Source: a virus
Reading direction: 5' to 3' (one strand)
IMG/VR virus record: IMGVR_UViG_3300011128_000294
Coordinates: 1-36,347 of that record
Length of the DNA: 36,347 nucleotides
The notes under the pieces are model-generated. The model ran no database searches. It was not told the DNA's origin and saw only the letters and a list, made by a program, of their open reading frames with translations. Position numbers and translations under genes: made by a program. Below are positions 11,302 through 19,096 of the stretch, one piece after another. Position 1 is the first letter of the stretch; each line of letters begins with the position of its first letter.

Positions 11302-14300
11302 TATTTAATCCTTGTTAGTTTTAATGTGGCGTAAGTCTCTCTTTCTCCAAATCCTGACTGATCTCCAAAACATCTACTATTGCCAGTATTTGTCTGGACT
11401 CTATGTCTAAGATCAAAGGAGTCAGTTCCGTTTGAATTAATTTCACCATCAATAAAGCTTGCAGCTATCGTATTTGTTCCTAATCCATGACTTGTAGTTC
11501 CTAAGACCTCATCGGAAGACTGGGTAACATTATATATTTTGGCTCTATTACTGTCAGCGGCTCCATAGGTGGGTGAGTGACCTTCAATTTTCCAAGTACC
11601 CTTAGAGAGAGTGATTTCATTTAGAGCTAGCGAAACCCCAGAGCATTGTCCCTCCAGAGTGTCTAGCTGAATAGTTTGTGCCCATGTTCCAGAAACGCAA
11701 GATCCGCCATCTACTCCAGAAGCTTCGGTATGTTTTATAAAACAAGTAGGCTGCGCAATTATCGCAGAACTTGAACCACGCTTCTTGTAGTCTGATCCTT
11801 GTCTGGAGACATGAATTATAAAATCCCTATCTTCAAAAGTTCCTGCATTATCCGATGACCTTATCTCTACAGAGCTTGCACTTAAAGCGGTACTAACAGG
11901 ATTCATAAAAGTTGCGGAAACATCAGTCGAAAGCAAATTAGTATTGACGGAAGGGCTTTGTGTAAAAAATCCCGCTTTAAAATTTACAGTAACAACCCCT
12001 AGAGAATCCCTAGTGCAATCTTCTATAAATTGTGTATTTTGACTAATTACAGAACAAGTTCCATTGTTTTGAATTCTTGCTGAAAAATCATTCTCCCAAG
12101 AGTAGTCTACGATAGGAATAGTTTGGACCGAATTAATTACAGGGTTTTTAGAGGCTGAAAAGTGAAAGTAGCCAGTAGTAGGAGCGCTTCCATCGTCTAT
12201 AGAGAAAAAAGTGCTTGAGGTAACGGAGCCGCTTGCATGAACCCCTGAATTTAATATAAGTTTTCCGCTGTTCGAGTTATAGGATTCTTGAATACCTCTT
12301 GCTGTATCAGCAGAAATTAGATGATATTCCGTATCTATGGAGTTACCAGTTTTGGCAGCCCCAACATATCCCTGATAATCAACACCCTTGATCCCTTTTC
12401 CGATACATACATCATATCTTGATGGAGTGGTGCAAGTTCCTGTTCCGGAAAAAGCCACTGCTTCCATGTTTAATCCGTCTAGGTTTGTGGGTGGATTTGT
12501 TGGGGCGGCGGCACATTGAACCGAAGTGTTTGAAGCTGAAGTTTTGCTATAGGTAGTGTAAGCCCCAACAGGATCGGAGTTACAATCAAGAGCGCCTGAC
12601 CCACTTCCTTTAAATTGAAAAGCTATTGTTTCAGAACCTACAATATCGGAAGCGGATAAAATTTCCCCAGAGTCGGATTTTAATTCATTTGTTTTAATTA
12701 ATCCGGTGTAAACCGTAGTTGACTGAGTGCTGCCCCAGATATCCGATCCATTTTGAGGCGTTTTAAATCCTACAGTATCTTGAACAAAGTTAAGGAAGGA
12801 ATCCCCACCTGTTGCAAGAACCAAAATATCGGAAGTTGTACCTGTATTTCTGGAGGCGTGACCCACTATATTTATTAGAGATAGAGAGTTATGAATAGTT
12901 AACTGCTTTCCATTAACGATAGGAAGGCCAAGTTGGGCCTCTACTGCCGAGACTGAGCCGGTTTCAAAATCAGCCTTTATCATTACAGAGTCGCCTATGA
13001 TTTTATATTCAAAATTATAAGGGGAAACGGCATAAATATCCCCCAAGCCCTGAGAGGTTGGAGAGAATGGAGTCCAATCAGATATTGCATTTATGTTTTT
13101 AATCTTAAGTGGATCATTAGACCACTCACAAGAATCTACAAAAACAGAAGCATCTTCAAGATCAATATTTTTAACAGAGCCCTTCATTACTCCGGTAGAG
13201 TCTACCATCATAATTGCTTGCATCTTTTTCCACATACCGCTTCCGTCATGGAAGACACAATCTTTTTCTTCTGTTCCGTTTTCAGTACAAAGCTTAACCT
13301 TGGATGAATCAGATTTCACCATGCAAGTAAAACCTAAAGTATTTCCTTCATATTGAGTTAGTGTTTTAGATTGCTCTAAAACTGCTGACTGAGATCCAGA
13401 AGCAAATAAAGAAATGGAGTTTTTACCTTCCCAAATATCCGTAGTCTCAAGGGCGAAAGTTGCCGTTCCTGAAGTTACCCATCCAGTATCAAAAGTTTCA
13501 TGCTCAAAAGAACCATTACTTAAGAAAGAGTCGTTTCCTGTTTCTATTCTAAGAATATTTGAAGGAGTAGAGCTAACAAAAGTAGCTTGATCCATGGGAA
13601 CAAATACTTGGTCATAATCTGCAACAGCTAGATCATTTGACCCAAACATAGTTCTAGCTAGATTGATCCACCCTGAGCCATCCCAGAAATTAAACTGATT
13701 ATCATCAGTGTCAAATAGTAAATTTCCTGTCTCTGAAGGAGAAACGGCAACTCTCTGGGCGCTTGTCATTCTTGGTAAAAGAACACCTTTTGAAGTGCTT
13801 TCTATATTTAGAATGGCCGAGTTAAAAGTTGAACTTGTTCCAATACTTAATGATTTCGATGAATCATCCCAGAAAAAACTATTAGGATCATCTAAAAGCT
13901 CGCTAGAAGCTCCAGAAAAAACAACCCCACCAGTAGTTAAGTCAGTGGCTAAAACTGTCGTAAACGAAGGGCTAGCGGCTGTGTGTATGTCCTGCGGTAA
14001 TGATAGAATTATTGATCCTGCGCCATTTAAAACATTTACCTGATTTAAAGTTCCTGTAAGTGTAGAGGAAACGAAGCCCGTCCCCGAGTCACCTATCAAA
14101 AGTTGTCCATCTGTCGCTGTGGTTCCATCGAATCCAATACCGCCATTAACTTGCGGTAAAATACTTGAAACGTCGGCGGAAAGATCCACTGTGCTTGTAG
14201 AAGTTAACCCGTTTGCACCATCTGTTCTAACGAAAGCATTAGCAAGTAATCCTGTATAAGTCCCACTTACAAAAGTTGGACTAGCTCCAAGGTGAATATC

Positions 14301-15119
14301 TTGGGGAGTAGAAAAAGTAATTCCCCCTGGGGAATTTGAAACAATAACCTGATTAGCTGTTCCAGATACTACATTTAGATCGAATCCTGTTCCGTTCCCG
14401 ATAAGAATTTGACCGCTACTTGCTGAACTAGCATCAAGACCAGACCCGCCATGCTCAACAGGAAGAATCCCGTCAATATCAATAGTGGCATTAATATCAC
14501 CCGAATAAAGAACATTAGATCCATCCAACTGAAGAGGCTTGCTGGCCGTAGGGCTAGTAAAGATAACATTCCCCGAGTCCGACACCTGAAGTATTGGAGC
14601 ATTTGAAATATTGTCTACTTCAAACTGCATATTGGCAGTTATTGTAGAGCTAGGGGCCCCAATGTGAAGAGTATCAAAATGACCAGTTCCATCTACAAAT
14701 AAACCAGTTAACCCCGTCCCTACCCCTAAATCATCAATGCAAAATAAAGAATCCTGAAGAACGCCTGTTCCAACATCCCATCTTGGAACGCAATTATCTA
14801 AACCAGATAAACCTATTGCCCCAAAAATAAAAGTTTGCCAATTTACAGTGGCTCCACCATCAGTTTTTTTATACCAGACACCATCATCTTTCTTGATGTA
14901 TGCAGACCCTATGTCCCCATCTTTTGCAACAGCGATAGGACTATCAGTATCATTCGCAATAATTCTAACTTTATCTTTTTTAAAGCGAATACTATTTTTT
15001 AGCATTTTAACATCAGGCCCAGAAGGGATTGCCCCTGTTCCTGCTTGGATTTCTGTCATAAGAAGTACACCAAGAAGGACTATGCAAAACGCTAATATAT
15101 CTTTTTTATTAAATTTCAT
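11301..15119 (-). CDS. Long fibre/adhesin with signal peptide, tail-fibre repeats and a carbohydrate-binding-like module
   Basis: 1272 aa. Residues 1-27 look like a signal peptide (KFNKK, hydrophobic core, EIQA cleavage), unusual for a virion fibre. Two tail-fibre repeats follow (about 218-284 and 320-387: ILP-x-x-x-GG-x-G, GQ-LIG, PQDIH-AS-P-F). LLPRMTSAQR to TDDNQFNFWDGSGW (447-486) is a widespread tail-fibre motif. SNGSFEHETFDTGW (534-547) opens a CBM4/9-like beta-sandwich to about 670. The last 130 residues (LSKGTWKIEGH, then SFDLRHRV) resemble the jelly-roll tip of receptor-binding proteins. GGGG precedes the ATG at 15119; an ATG at residue 21 would drop the signal but has a weaker Shine-Dalgarno. 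Confidence 0.8.
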   Translation of the reverse strand: MKFNKKDILAFCIVLLGVLLMTEIQAGTGAIPSGPDVKMLKNSIRFKKDKVRIIANDTDSPIAVAKDGDIGSAYIKKDDGVWYKKTDGGATVNWQTFIFGAIGLSGLDNCVPRWDVGTGVLQDSLFCIDDLGVGTGLTGLFVDGTGHFDTLHIGAPSSTITANMQFEVDNISNAPILQVSDSGNVIFTSPTASKPLQLDGSNVLYSGDINATIDIDGILPVEHGGSGLDASSASSGQILIGNGTGFDLNVVSGTANQVIVSNSPGGITFSTPQDIHLGASPTFVSGTYTGLLANAFVRTDGANGLTSTSTVDLSADVSSILPQVNGGIGFDGTTATDGQLLIGDSGTGFVSSTLTGTLNQVNVLNGAGSIILSLPQDIHTAASPSFTTVLATDLTTGGVVFSGASSELLDDPNSFFWDDSSKSLSIGTSSTFNSAILNIESTSKGVLLPRMTSAQRVAVSPSETGNLLFDTDDNQFNFWDGSGWINLARTMFGSNDLAVADYDQVFVPMDQATFVSSTPSNILRIETGNDSFLSNGSFEHETFDTGWVTSGTATFALETTDIWEGKNSISLFASGSQSAVLEQSKTLTQYEGNTLGFTCMVKSDSSKVKLCTENGTEEKDCVFHDGSGMWKKMQAIMMVDSTGVMKGSVKNIDLEDASVFVDSCEWSNDPLKIKNINAISDWTPFSPTSQGLGDIYAVSPYNFEYKIIGDSVMIKADFETGSVSAVEAQLGLPIVNGKQLTIHNSLSLINIVGHASRNTGTTSDILVLATGGDSFLNFVQDTVGFKTPQNGSDIWGSTQSTTVYTGLIKTNELKSDSGEILSASDIVGSETIAFQFKGSGSGALDCNSDPVGAYTTYSKTSASNTSVQCAAAPTNPPTNLDGLNMEAVAFSGTGTCTTPSRYDVCIGKGIKGVDYQGYVGAAKTGNSIDTEYHLISADTARGIQESYNSNSGKLILNSGVHASGSVTSSTFFSIDDGSAPTTGYFHFSASKNPVINSVQTIPIVDYSWENDFSARIQNNGTCSVISQNTQFIEDCTRDSLGVVTVNFKAGFFTQSPSVNTNLLSTDVSATFMNPVSTALSASSVEIRSSDNAGTFEDRDFIIHVSRQGSDYKKRGSSSAIIAQPTCFIKHTEASGVDGGSCVSGTWAQTIQLDTLEGQCSGVSLALNEITLSKGTWKIEGHSPTYGAADSNRAKIYNVTQSSDEVLGTTSHGLGTNTIAASFIDGEINSNGTDSFDLRHRVQTNTGNSRCFGDQSGFGERETYATLKLTRIK

Positions 15120-15121
15120 TT

Positions 15122-15511
15122 TTACCCCAGAAAGTTCATAGCTAAATAAGATTCAGGTTGATCTATGTCTTCATCTTTTACCGCCCTTAAGTGAATCTCT
15201 GTTCCAGCGGGCAAAACTAAAGGAACTGTTTCATCAGGAGTTAAAACCATTGTTGCTAGATGATTAGTGCAAGCATTATCAGAGTAAATGTTTACAAATT
15301 CTCCAATGTCAGAAATAACCTGTATCCCTGTTATGTCACCTGATAAACCTACGTTAACCTGAAGCCCTGTTAGGCTTGAAGATCTTGGAATAAGATTAGC
15401 GCCAGTAACTTCAAAAGCTCCGTCAGATCCAATACCTGTAATTTTATCAACAACAGTATTTGAAACGGCTCCCCCGTTTAATGCTAATGGTGGGTATTTG
15501 TGATAAGTCAT
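15122..15511 (-). CDS. Putative virion beta-structure protein
   Basis: 129 aa, Gly/Ser/Val/Thr-rich with no long helices, as in small decoration or fibre-assembly proteins. Segments LTGLQVNVGLSGDITGIQV and TVPLVLPAGTEIHLRAV look like strands of a jelly-roll. The specific role is unknown. It lies between two like-sized structural genes and the long fibre. Confidence 0.65.
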   Translation of the reverse strand: MTYHKYPPLALNGGAVSNTVVDKITGIGSDGAFEVTGANLIPRSSSLTGLQVNVGLSGDITGIQVISDIGEFVNIYSDNACTNHLATMVLTPDETVPLVLPAGTEIHLRAVKDEDIDQPESYLAMNFLG

Positions 15512-15512
15512 G

Positions 15513-15863
15513 TTATGCCCCTAAAGAATGAGCTTTATAAAAAGCGTTTAAGTTTCCAGTTCCACCAGAAAAGCTCCAAGATAGCCTGACATATTTCCAA
15601 CAAATATTTTCAATGTCTATCTCGGCAGATCCCGCAATTCCGACAATATCAAGGGAAGGATCTATTCCTAGCGTTTTCCAACTTCCTACTGCTTTTGTAT
15701 TTGAAACTTGAACAGAGATATTCCCAATAGGGGCCCCCGTCCAGTTTAAATCATATCTAATTCTGTCTAATTGTTCGCAGTCTGTTTCTATTGAAGTTCC
15801 TGCTGCTGAAAGGTCGAAGTTATCAAAGACCTGTTTTTCTGGTGTGACGTGCTTTCTTGCCAT
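15513..15863 (-). CDS. Putative virion beta-sandwich protein
   Basis: 116 aa. The ending YVRLSWSFSGGTGNLNAFYKA and the middle ISVQVSNTKAVGSWKTL recall a common small phage structural fold that measures deviations across strands (often next to tail genes). Function is otherwise unknown. GAGGA precedes the ATG. A 58-bp spacer with no gene separates it from the upstream gene. Confidence 0.65.
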   Translation of the reverse strand: MARKHVTPEKQVFDNFDLSAAGTSIETDCEQLDRIRYDLNWTGAPIGNISVQVSNTKAVGSWKTLGIDPSLDIVGIAGSAEIDIENICWKYVRLSWSFSGGTGNLNAFYKAHSLGA

Positions 15864-15921
15864 TATTTTTTCCTCTTTTGTCAGTTAACAGGTTTTATCC
15901 CGATAGGCTTATGAATTTATA

Positions 15922-16263
15922 TTAACACGCTCTAGCTTCTAGGCTCAACGCTGAAGTTAATTTAATAATAGTCGGGTTAGTTGGTTCCGCGGTAGGTTTC
16001 AGAACAATATCAATAGCATAAGTCCCTTCTTCCATGCCTGAAGTTTGTGTGGCCGTTAAAGATCCCTTAATCTCTCCATTTGAAGGAGTGGGAACAGATA
16101 CACCAGAACCAATTGTTAAACTAACTGGAGTTTCCGTAGGTATGCAAATTTCAACATCACCCGGCCCCGTAACATAATCACTTAAATCAAAAGCACTTCC
16201 ATCTTCATTTTTAAGGAAAATAGAAAATTCTTCCTTAGATCCAATTATTAATTTTTCAGCCAT
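15922..16263 (-). CDS. Putative tail/baseplate accessory protein
   Basis: 113 aa. EFSIFLKNEDGSAFDLSDY near the start, then alternating strands and EEGTYAIDIVLKP, like the small Ig-like or BppU-N-like virion proteins. Not assigned to a named family. It overlaps the previous gene by eight bases, with CGGAG upstream. Confidence 0.65.
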   Translation of the reverse strand: MAEKLIIGSKEEFSIFLKNEDGSAFDLSDYVTGPGDVEICIPTETPVSLTIGSGVSVPTPSNGEIKGSLTATQTSGMEEGTYAIDIVLKPTAEPTNPTIIKLTSALSLEARAC

Positions 16264-16717
16264 CTATAACTCCGGTTATTGTTTTCTTTTCAATTTCGAC
16301 AATTATCTTCTTCTCTTCAATGTTAGCACTAATTCCTTTTTCGTAAACGATAGAAGTTTTAGTATTTGAAGGCTTTATAATACTTGAGATCTTAACATTT
16401 AGATTTTCTTTTACTAATTCGCCTATTGTATCTCTCATAAAAACCTCAGATAAAAAATTAGGGTCGTAAAAATTAGAAGGAGTAGTTGCGTTCTTTCTAA
16501 TAAAATACAGAACTTTTATGCAGTCCAACTCAGGCATCTTTTTTGTTTCATCTGTGTAAGACCCATCACCAGTAGATAATAATTCAAACTCTGGTTCCAC
16601 AATAGTTCCATCTAGTTCTTCAATTCGAGAAAAAACCCTAGTTGTCGGCCTCTTGTCACCGTCGCCCAGTTGGATTTCTAGGCATAAAATATCATCTTTC
16701 TTTTTAAGAGTCGCCAA
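16256..16717 (-). CDS. Hypothetical virion-region protein (TTG start)
   Basis: 153 aa. It must start at TTG 16717 because no ATG or GTG follows within the first half; AAGGTGA lies four bases upstream. An N-terminal beta-rich part (LCLEIQLGDG, TTRVFSRIEE) is followed by ISSIIKPSNTK and a final run of Ile/Glu/Lys strands (KKIIVEIEKKTITGV). Not recognised. It overlaps its neighbours on both sides. Confidence 0.65.
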   Translation of the reverse strand: MATLKKKDDILCLEIQLGDGDKRPTTRVFSRIEELDGTIVEPEFELLSTGDGSYTDETKKMPELDCIKVLYFIRKNATTPSNFYDPNFLSEVFMRDTIGELVKENLNVKISSIIKPSNTKTSIVYEKGISANIEEKKIIVEIEKKTITGVIDG

Positions 16718-16955
16718 TCTTCACCTTTTCGCATTTAACATTTTTGTAAACAGATTCAGTCGGCATCGACCAAAATAAATGTCCAAGAACAATTCCTATT
16801 GATAAAACTATGAAAAACTCTTTTCTGTTTTTATTAACAACCCTTATTACACTTGCGGAAATAGATCCACTTTTTCCTTTTTTCTTTATTATATAAATAT
16901 CGAAAATAATTAAAACTAATGCAATAATTGTTAAAAACCACCATGTTTCAGTCAT
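16704..16955 (-). CDS. Two-helix membrane protein
   Basis: 83 aa. Two membrane helices (WWFLTIIALVLIIFDIYII, and FFIVLSIGIVLGHLFW) flank a basic loop (KKKGKSGS and RVVNKNRK). The size and layout would also suit a holin, so there are two candidates in the late unit (the other is at 9983-10189). The start overlaps the upstream stop as ATGA. Confidence 0.65.
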   Translation of the reverse strand: MTETWWFLTIIALVLIIFDIYIIKKKGKSGSISASVIRVVNKNRKEFFIVLSIGIVLGHLFWSMPTESVYKNVKCEKVKIGDS

Positions 16956-17464
16956 GCAGGAATCCCTAGAATTATGGCCAGTCTAGTTGAAAATTCGTCT
17001 ATTTCTGGCTGAGAAATATTATCATCTGGAGTCATTGATAAAAAAGTAATATAGGCCGTTTTTAATGATCCAGTTACAAGAGAATGAATAAGATCTGGAT
17101 ACTCTGTAACAAGGGCCTCTATCTGAGCATCTGTTTTTTGCATATATAAATTACTTGAAGCGAATTGCGCAAGAATCTCTTTACCTTTTTCCATCGCCCA
17201 TTTCATAGTATTTCTTTCAATACTTTTTCTTATTATAAGATCATAAGTAGGGCCCATTTCATTTATTATAGAAATGACTTGATCCTCTTCCGAGGATTCG
17301 AGAACCTTTGAAAAAATTATCTCTACGTTATCTGGAAAGGCTGACCCATCAGAAAGCAAAACCACTGAACAACTAACAAAGAAATTTCTTAAAGTTGTTC
17401 TAAGTTGAATAGCCTCCTGAAGAACTTCTGGATCTACTGCTTTTGTGTAGTTATATGTTTGCAT
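16952..17464 (-). CDS. Hypothetical protein
   Basis: 170 aa, mostly helical, not recognised. It contains LRNFFVSCSVVLLSDGSAF, a middle rich in Glu and Ile, and a C-terminal stretch with SQPEIDEFSTRLAIILGI. No signal peptide. It starts as TAATG with GAGGG upstream. It lies between a fibre-like virion protein and a membrane protein. Confidence 0.65.
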   Translation of the reverse strand: MQTYNYTKAVDPEVLQEAIQLRTTLRNFFVSCSVVLLSDGSAFPDNVEIIFSKVLESSEEDQVISIINEMGPTYDLIIRKSIERNTMKWAMEKGKEILAQFASSNLYMQKTDAQIEALVTEYPDLIHSLVTGSLKTAYITFLSMTPDDNISQPEIDEFSTRLAIILGIPA

Positions 17465-18006
17465 TACTTAACCCTCAAAATAGTTAGTAAGCAGAAATAC
17501 ATTCTTGAAGTGTTTCCGCCTGAACTTGCTCTAAAATAGAAATCAATGTTTCCGTTGGTTGTAGCAAGTTCCGCCCCTGTTACTTTGTATTTCATCGGGG
17601 CATGGATTCTCTGATCCGTCCCAGTGTCTTTAGGTTCAACTCTAAATTCTTCACCTATTGGAGATCCGTTTAACTCAAGATCGCATATTATATCGTTTGA
17701 TGCACTGGAGTGATTCCATACAAAATGAGCGCTTATTTCATATTCTGCAAGTGGATCTATATCAGCACCAGTATAAGCAAGGGAATGATAAAGCTCTGGG
17801 GTCGTTGAATTGTTAGAATCAAAAGTATCCCGATAAGATGAAAAATAAAGACTTCCGTAGGCGGGCTCAAAACTGCTAGTAACTCCATTCTCATCGGTAA
17901 TTCTTGGCTTCCCATCGGTAGAACTTGCCCAAATCTTAACCCTTCCTATTGTTGGAGGATCTGGAGGAGTAGCCCTAAGTGGTAAATTTATTGTTCCGTC
18001 ACTCAA
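17464..18006 (-). CDS. Putative virion/fibre protein
   Basis: 180 aa from TTG 18006, which has GGGGAGG six bases upstream and overlaps the preceding stop by eight bases. ATG 18021 or ATG 18039 are alternatives with larger overlaps and poorer signals. It begins SDGTINLPLRATPP-PPTIGRVKIW, a typical fibre/appendage opening, and the rest forms a jelly-roll-like beta-sandwich (YEISAHFVWNHSSASNDIIC, NIDFYFRASSGG, MYFCLLTILRV). The likely role is a tail appendage subunit. Confidence 0.65.
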   Translation of the reverse strand: MSDGTINLPLRATPPDPPTIGRVKIWASSTDGKPRITDENGVTSSFEPAYGSLYFSSYRDTFDSNNSTTPELYHSLAYTGADIDPLAEYEISAHFVWNHSSASNDIICDLELNGSPIGEEFRVEPKDTGTDQRIHAPMKYKVTGAELATTNGNIDFYFRASSGGNTSRMYFCLLTILRVK

Positions 18007-18193
18007 TGAAAGCCTCCCCATCAATGTAAAGCTCTCCATCCATAATGGGAGAATGGAGAGTCAGAACTTTATCAGAAGGGATTTTTATATCCTCGTCCGA
18101 TGTAAAAGTTCTACGGACGAAAAGAAGAATATTCCATATCCACTGGCTTTTCTTTTTTCCGTCCAATAAATGTAGAACTTTTGAAAATATCAT
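17999..18193 (-). CDS. Small fibre-like protein
   Basis: 64 aa. The second half (EDIKIPSDKVLTLHSPIMDG, ELYIDGEAF) has the short beta-repeat of collar and fibre tips. The ATG directly follows the previous stop without a Shine-Dalgarno, so translation depends on coupling. It could be a truncated or accessory fibre piece. Confidence 0.5.
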   Translation of the reverse strand: MIFSKVLHLLDGKKKSQWIWNILLFVRRTFTSDEDIKIPSDKVLTLHSPIMDGELYIDGEAFIE

Positions 18194-18703
18194 TTAAAGA
18201 ACAATACAATCTTGAAGATCCATATTGATCTCGTTAGCGCCTACATACTTTCCGATATACTGGTGAATCTTCCCACCGTCAGTCGCAGGATCTAGCGGAG
18301 TAGTGATAACACCACCGGCAGTCCCTAAGTAAGCTCTATCTCCAACAGTTCCAGTGGGAGCATTTGCGTTCGGGCCTTCGTTGTAAATTTCGGCCGTTTC
18401 CGTTACTGCGAATCCTGCCTTAACGTAGCCAATTGCATCCCTTCCGTTTGAGTTATCAGCTTTTCTGGCTTTAAGTGTTCCGCCATCATTCCAAACATTA
18501 ACATAGTCACCGGCAACTAGAGCTTCTGAGGCTTCGGCTGTAATAACATCGGCAGAAACTCCGGCCGGCATTACTGACTCAGAAAGCTTTCCTCCTGCAT
18601 CCAAAGCAGGAATATCTCCTGCGTTCCCAACCCCTGCACTTGTTACAGTGGCTTCTTTTAGTTTCTTCTTACCACCCTCTAGGTGCATAAATTTTTGGGC
18701 CAT
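18194..18703 (-). CDS. Capsid-decoration/tail-accessory type protein
   Basis: 169 aa. The first third (TVTSAGVGNAGDIPALDAGG, LSESVMPAGV) is a motif widespread at the start of phage fibre and head-fibre proteins. The rest (AGDYVNVWNDGG, GYVKAGFAVTETAEIY, GDRAYLGTAGGVI) matches the small beta-barrel seen in decoration proteins. It is therefore likely a surface-exposed virion protein. A strong AAAGGAG precedes the ATG. Confidence 0.7.
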   Translation of the reverse strand: MAQKFMHLEGGKKKLKEATVTSAGVGNAGDIPALDAGGKLSESVMPAGVSADVITAEASEALVAGDYVNVWNDGGTLKARKADNSNGRDAIGYVKAGFAVTETAEIYNEGPNANAPTGTVGDRAYLGTAGGVITTPLDPATDGGKIHQYIGKYVGANEINMDLQDCIVL

Positions 18704-18714
18704 GATTAACTCCT

Positions 18715-19095
18715 TTAAAGTTCGATAGGCTCTTCTATATTAACAAAAATAGAGCCTATTCCTAGACTCTTTCCAATTACTGTACGAAAACCGCTACTTG
18801 GGGCAATGTTTGTAATAGTTCCAAGTGGCCCTAAGTATAACAATTGCACACCTGTAAAGGTGAAAAAAGCATCGTCGATCTGACCATAGTTAACTATGTC
18901 TATTGGATCTCCAATGATTCCGCTATTTATAGCAACCCCAAAGGTTACTGATTTATCTTCGTCTGTAGGATCTGAGATTGCACAAGTTGTATCAGTATCA
19001 AGATAAACGCACTTAAGCGCGGAGATAACTTCCGAAGCTTCCTTAACGTCCTTTATTGTTGGAACTGACTGTGCTTTAGGTGCTACATTTGGCAT
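18715..19095 (-). CDS. Small virion protein, barrel type
   Basis: 126 aa. The N-terminal 25 residues are loose; the remainder repeats the pattern of the previous product (SVTFGVAINSGIIGDPIDIV, FTGVQLLYLGPLGTITN, FRTVIGKSLGIGSIFVNI). The two genes are probably related or functionally paired surface proteins. Specific function unknown. Confidence 0.65.
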   Translation of the reverse strand: MPNVAPKAQSVPTIKDVKEASEVISALKCVYLDTDTTCAISDPTDEDKSVTFGVAINSGIIGDPIDIVNYGQIDDAFFTFTGVQLLYLGPLGTITNIAPSSGFRTVIGKSLGIGSIFVNIEEPIEL

Positions 19096-19096
19096 A

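Noticed and set aside
16704-16955. Calling the two-helix protein the phage holin outright
   Set aside because: Another small membrane protein (9983-10189) lies in the likely lysis cluster; topology alone cannot decide between them.
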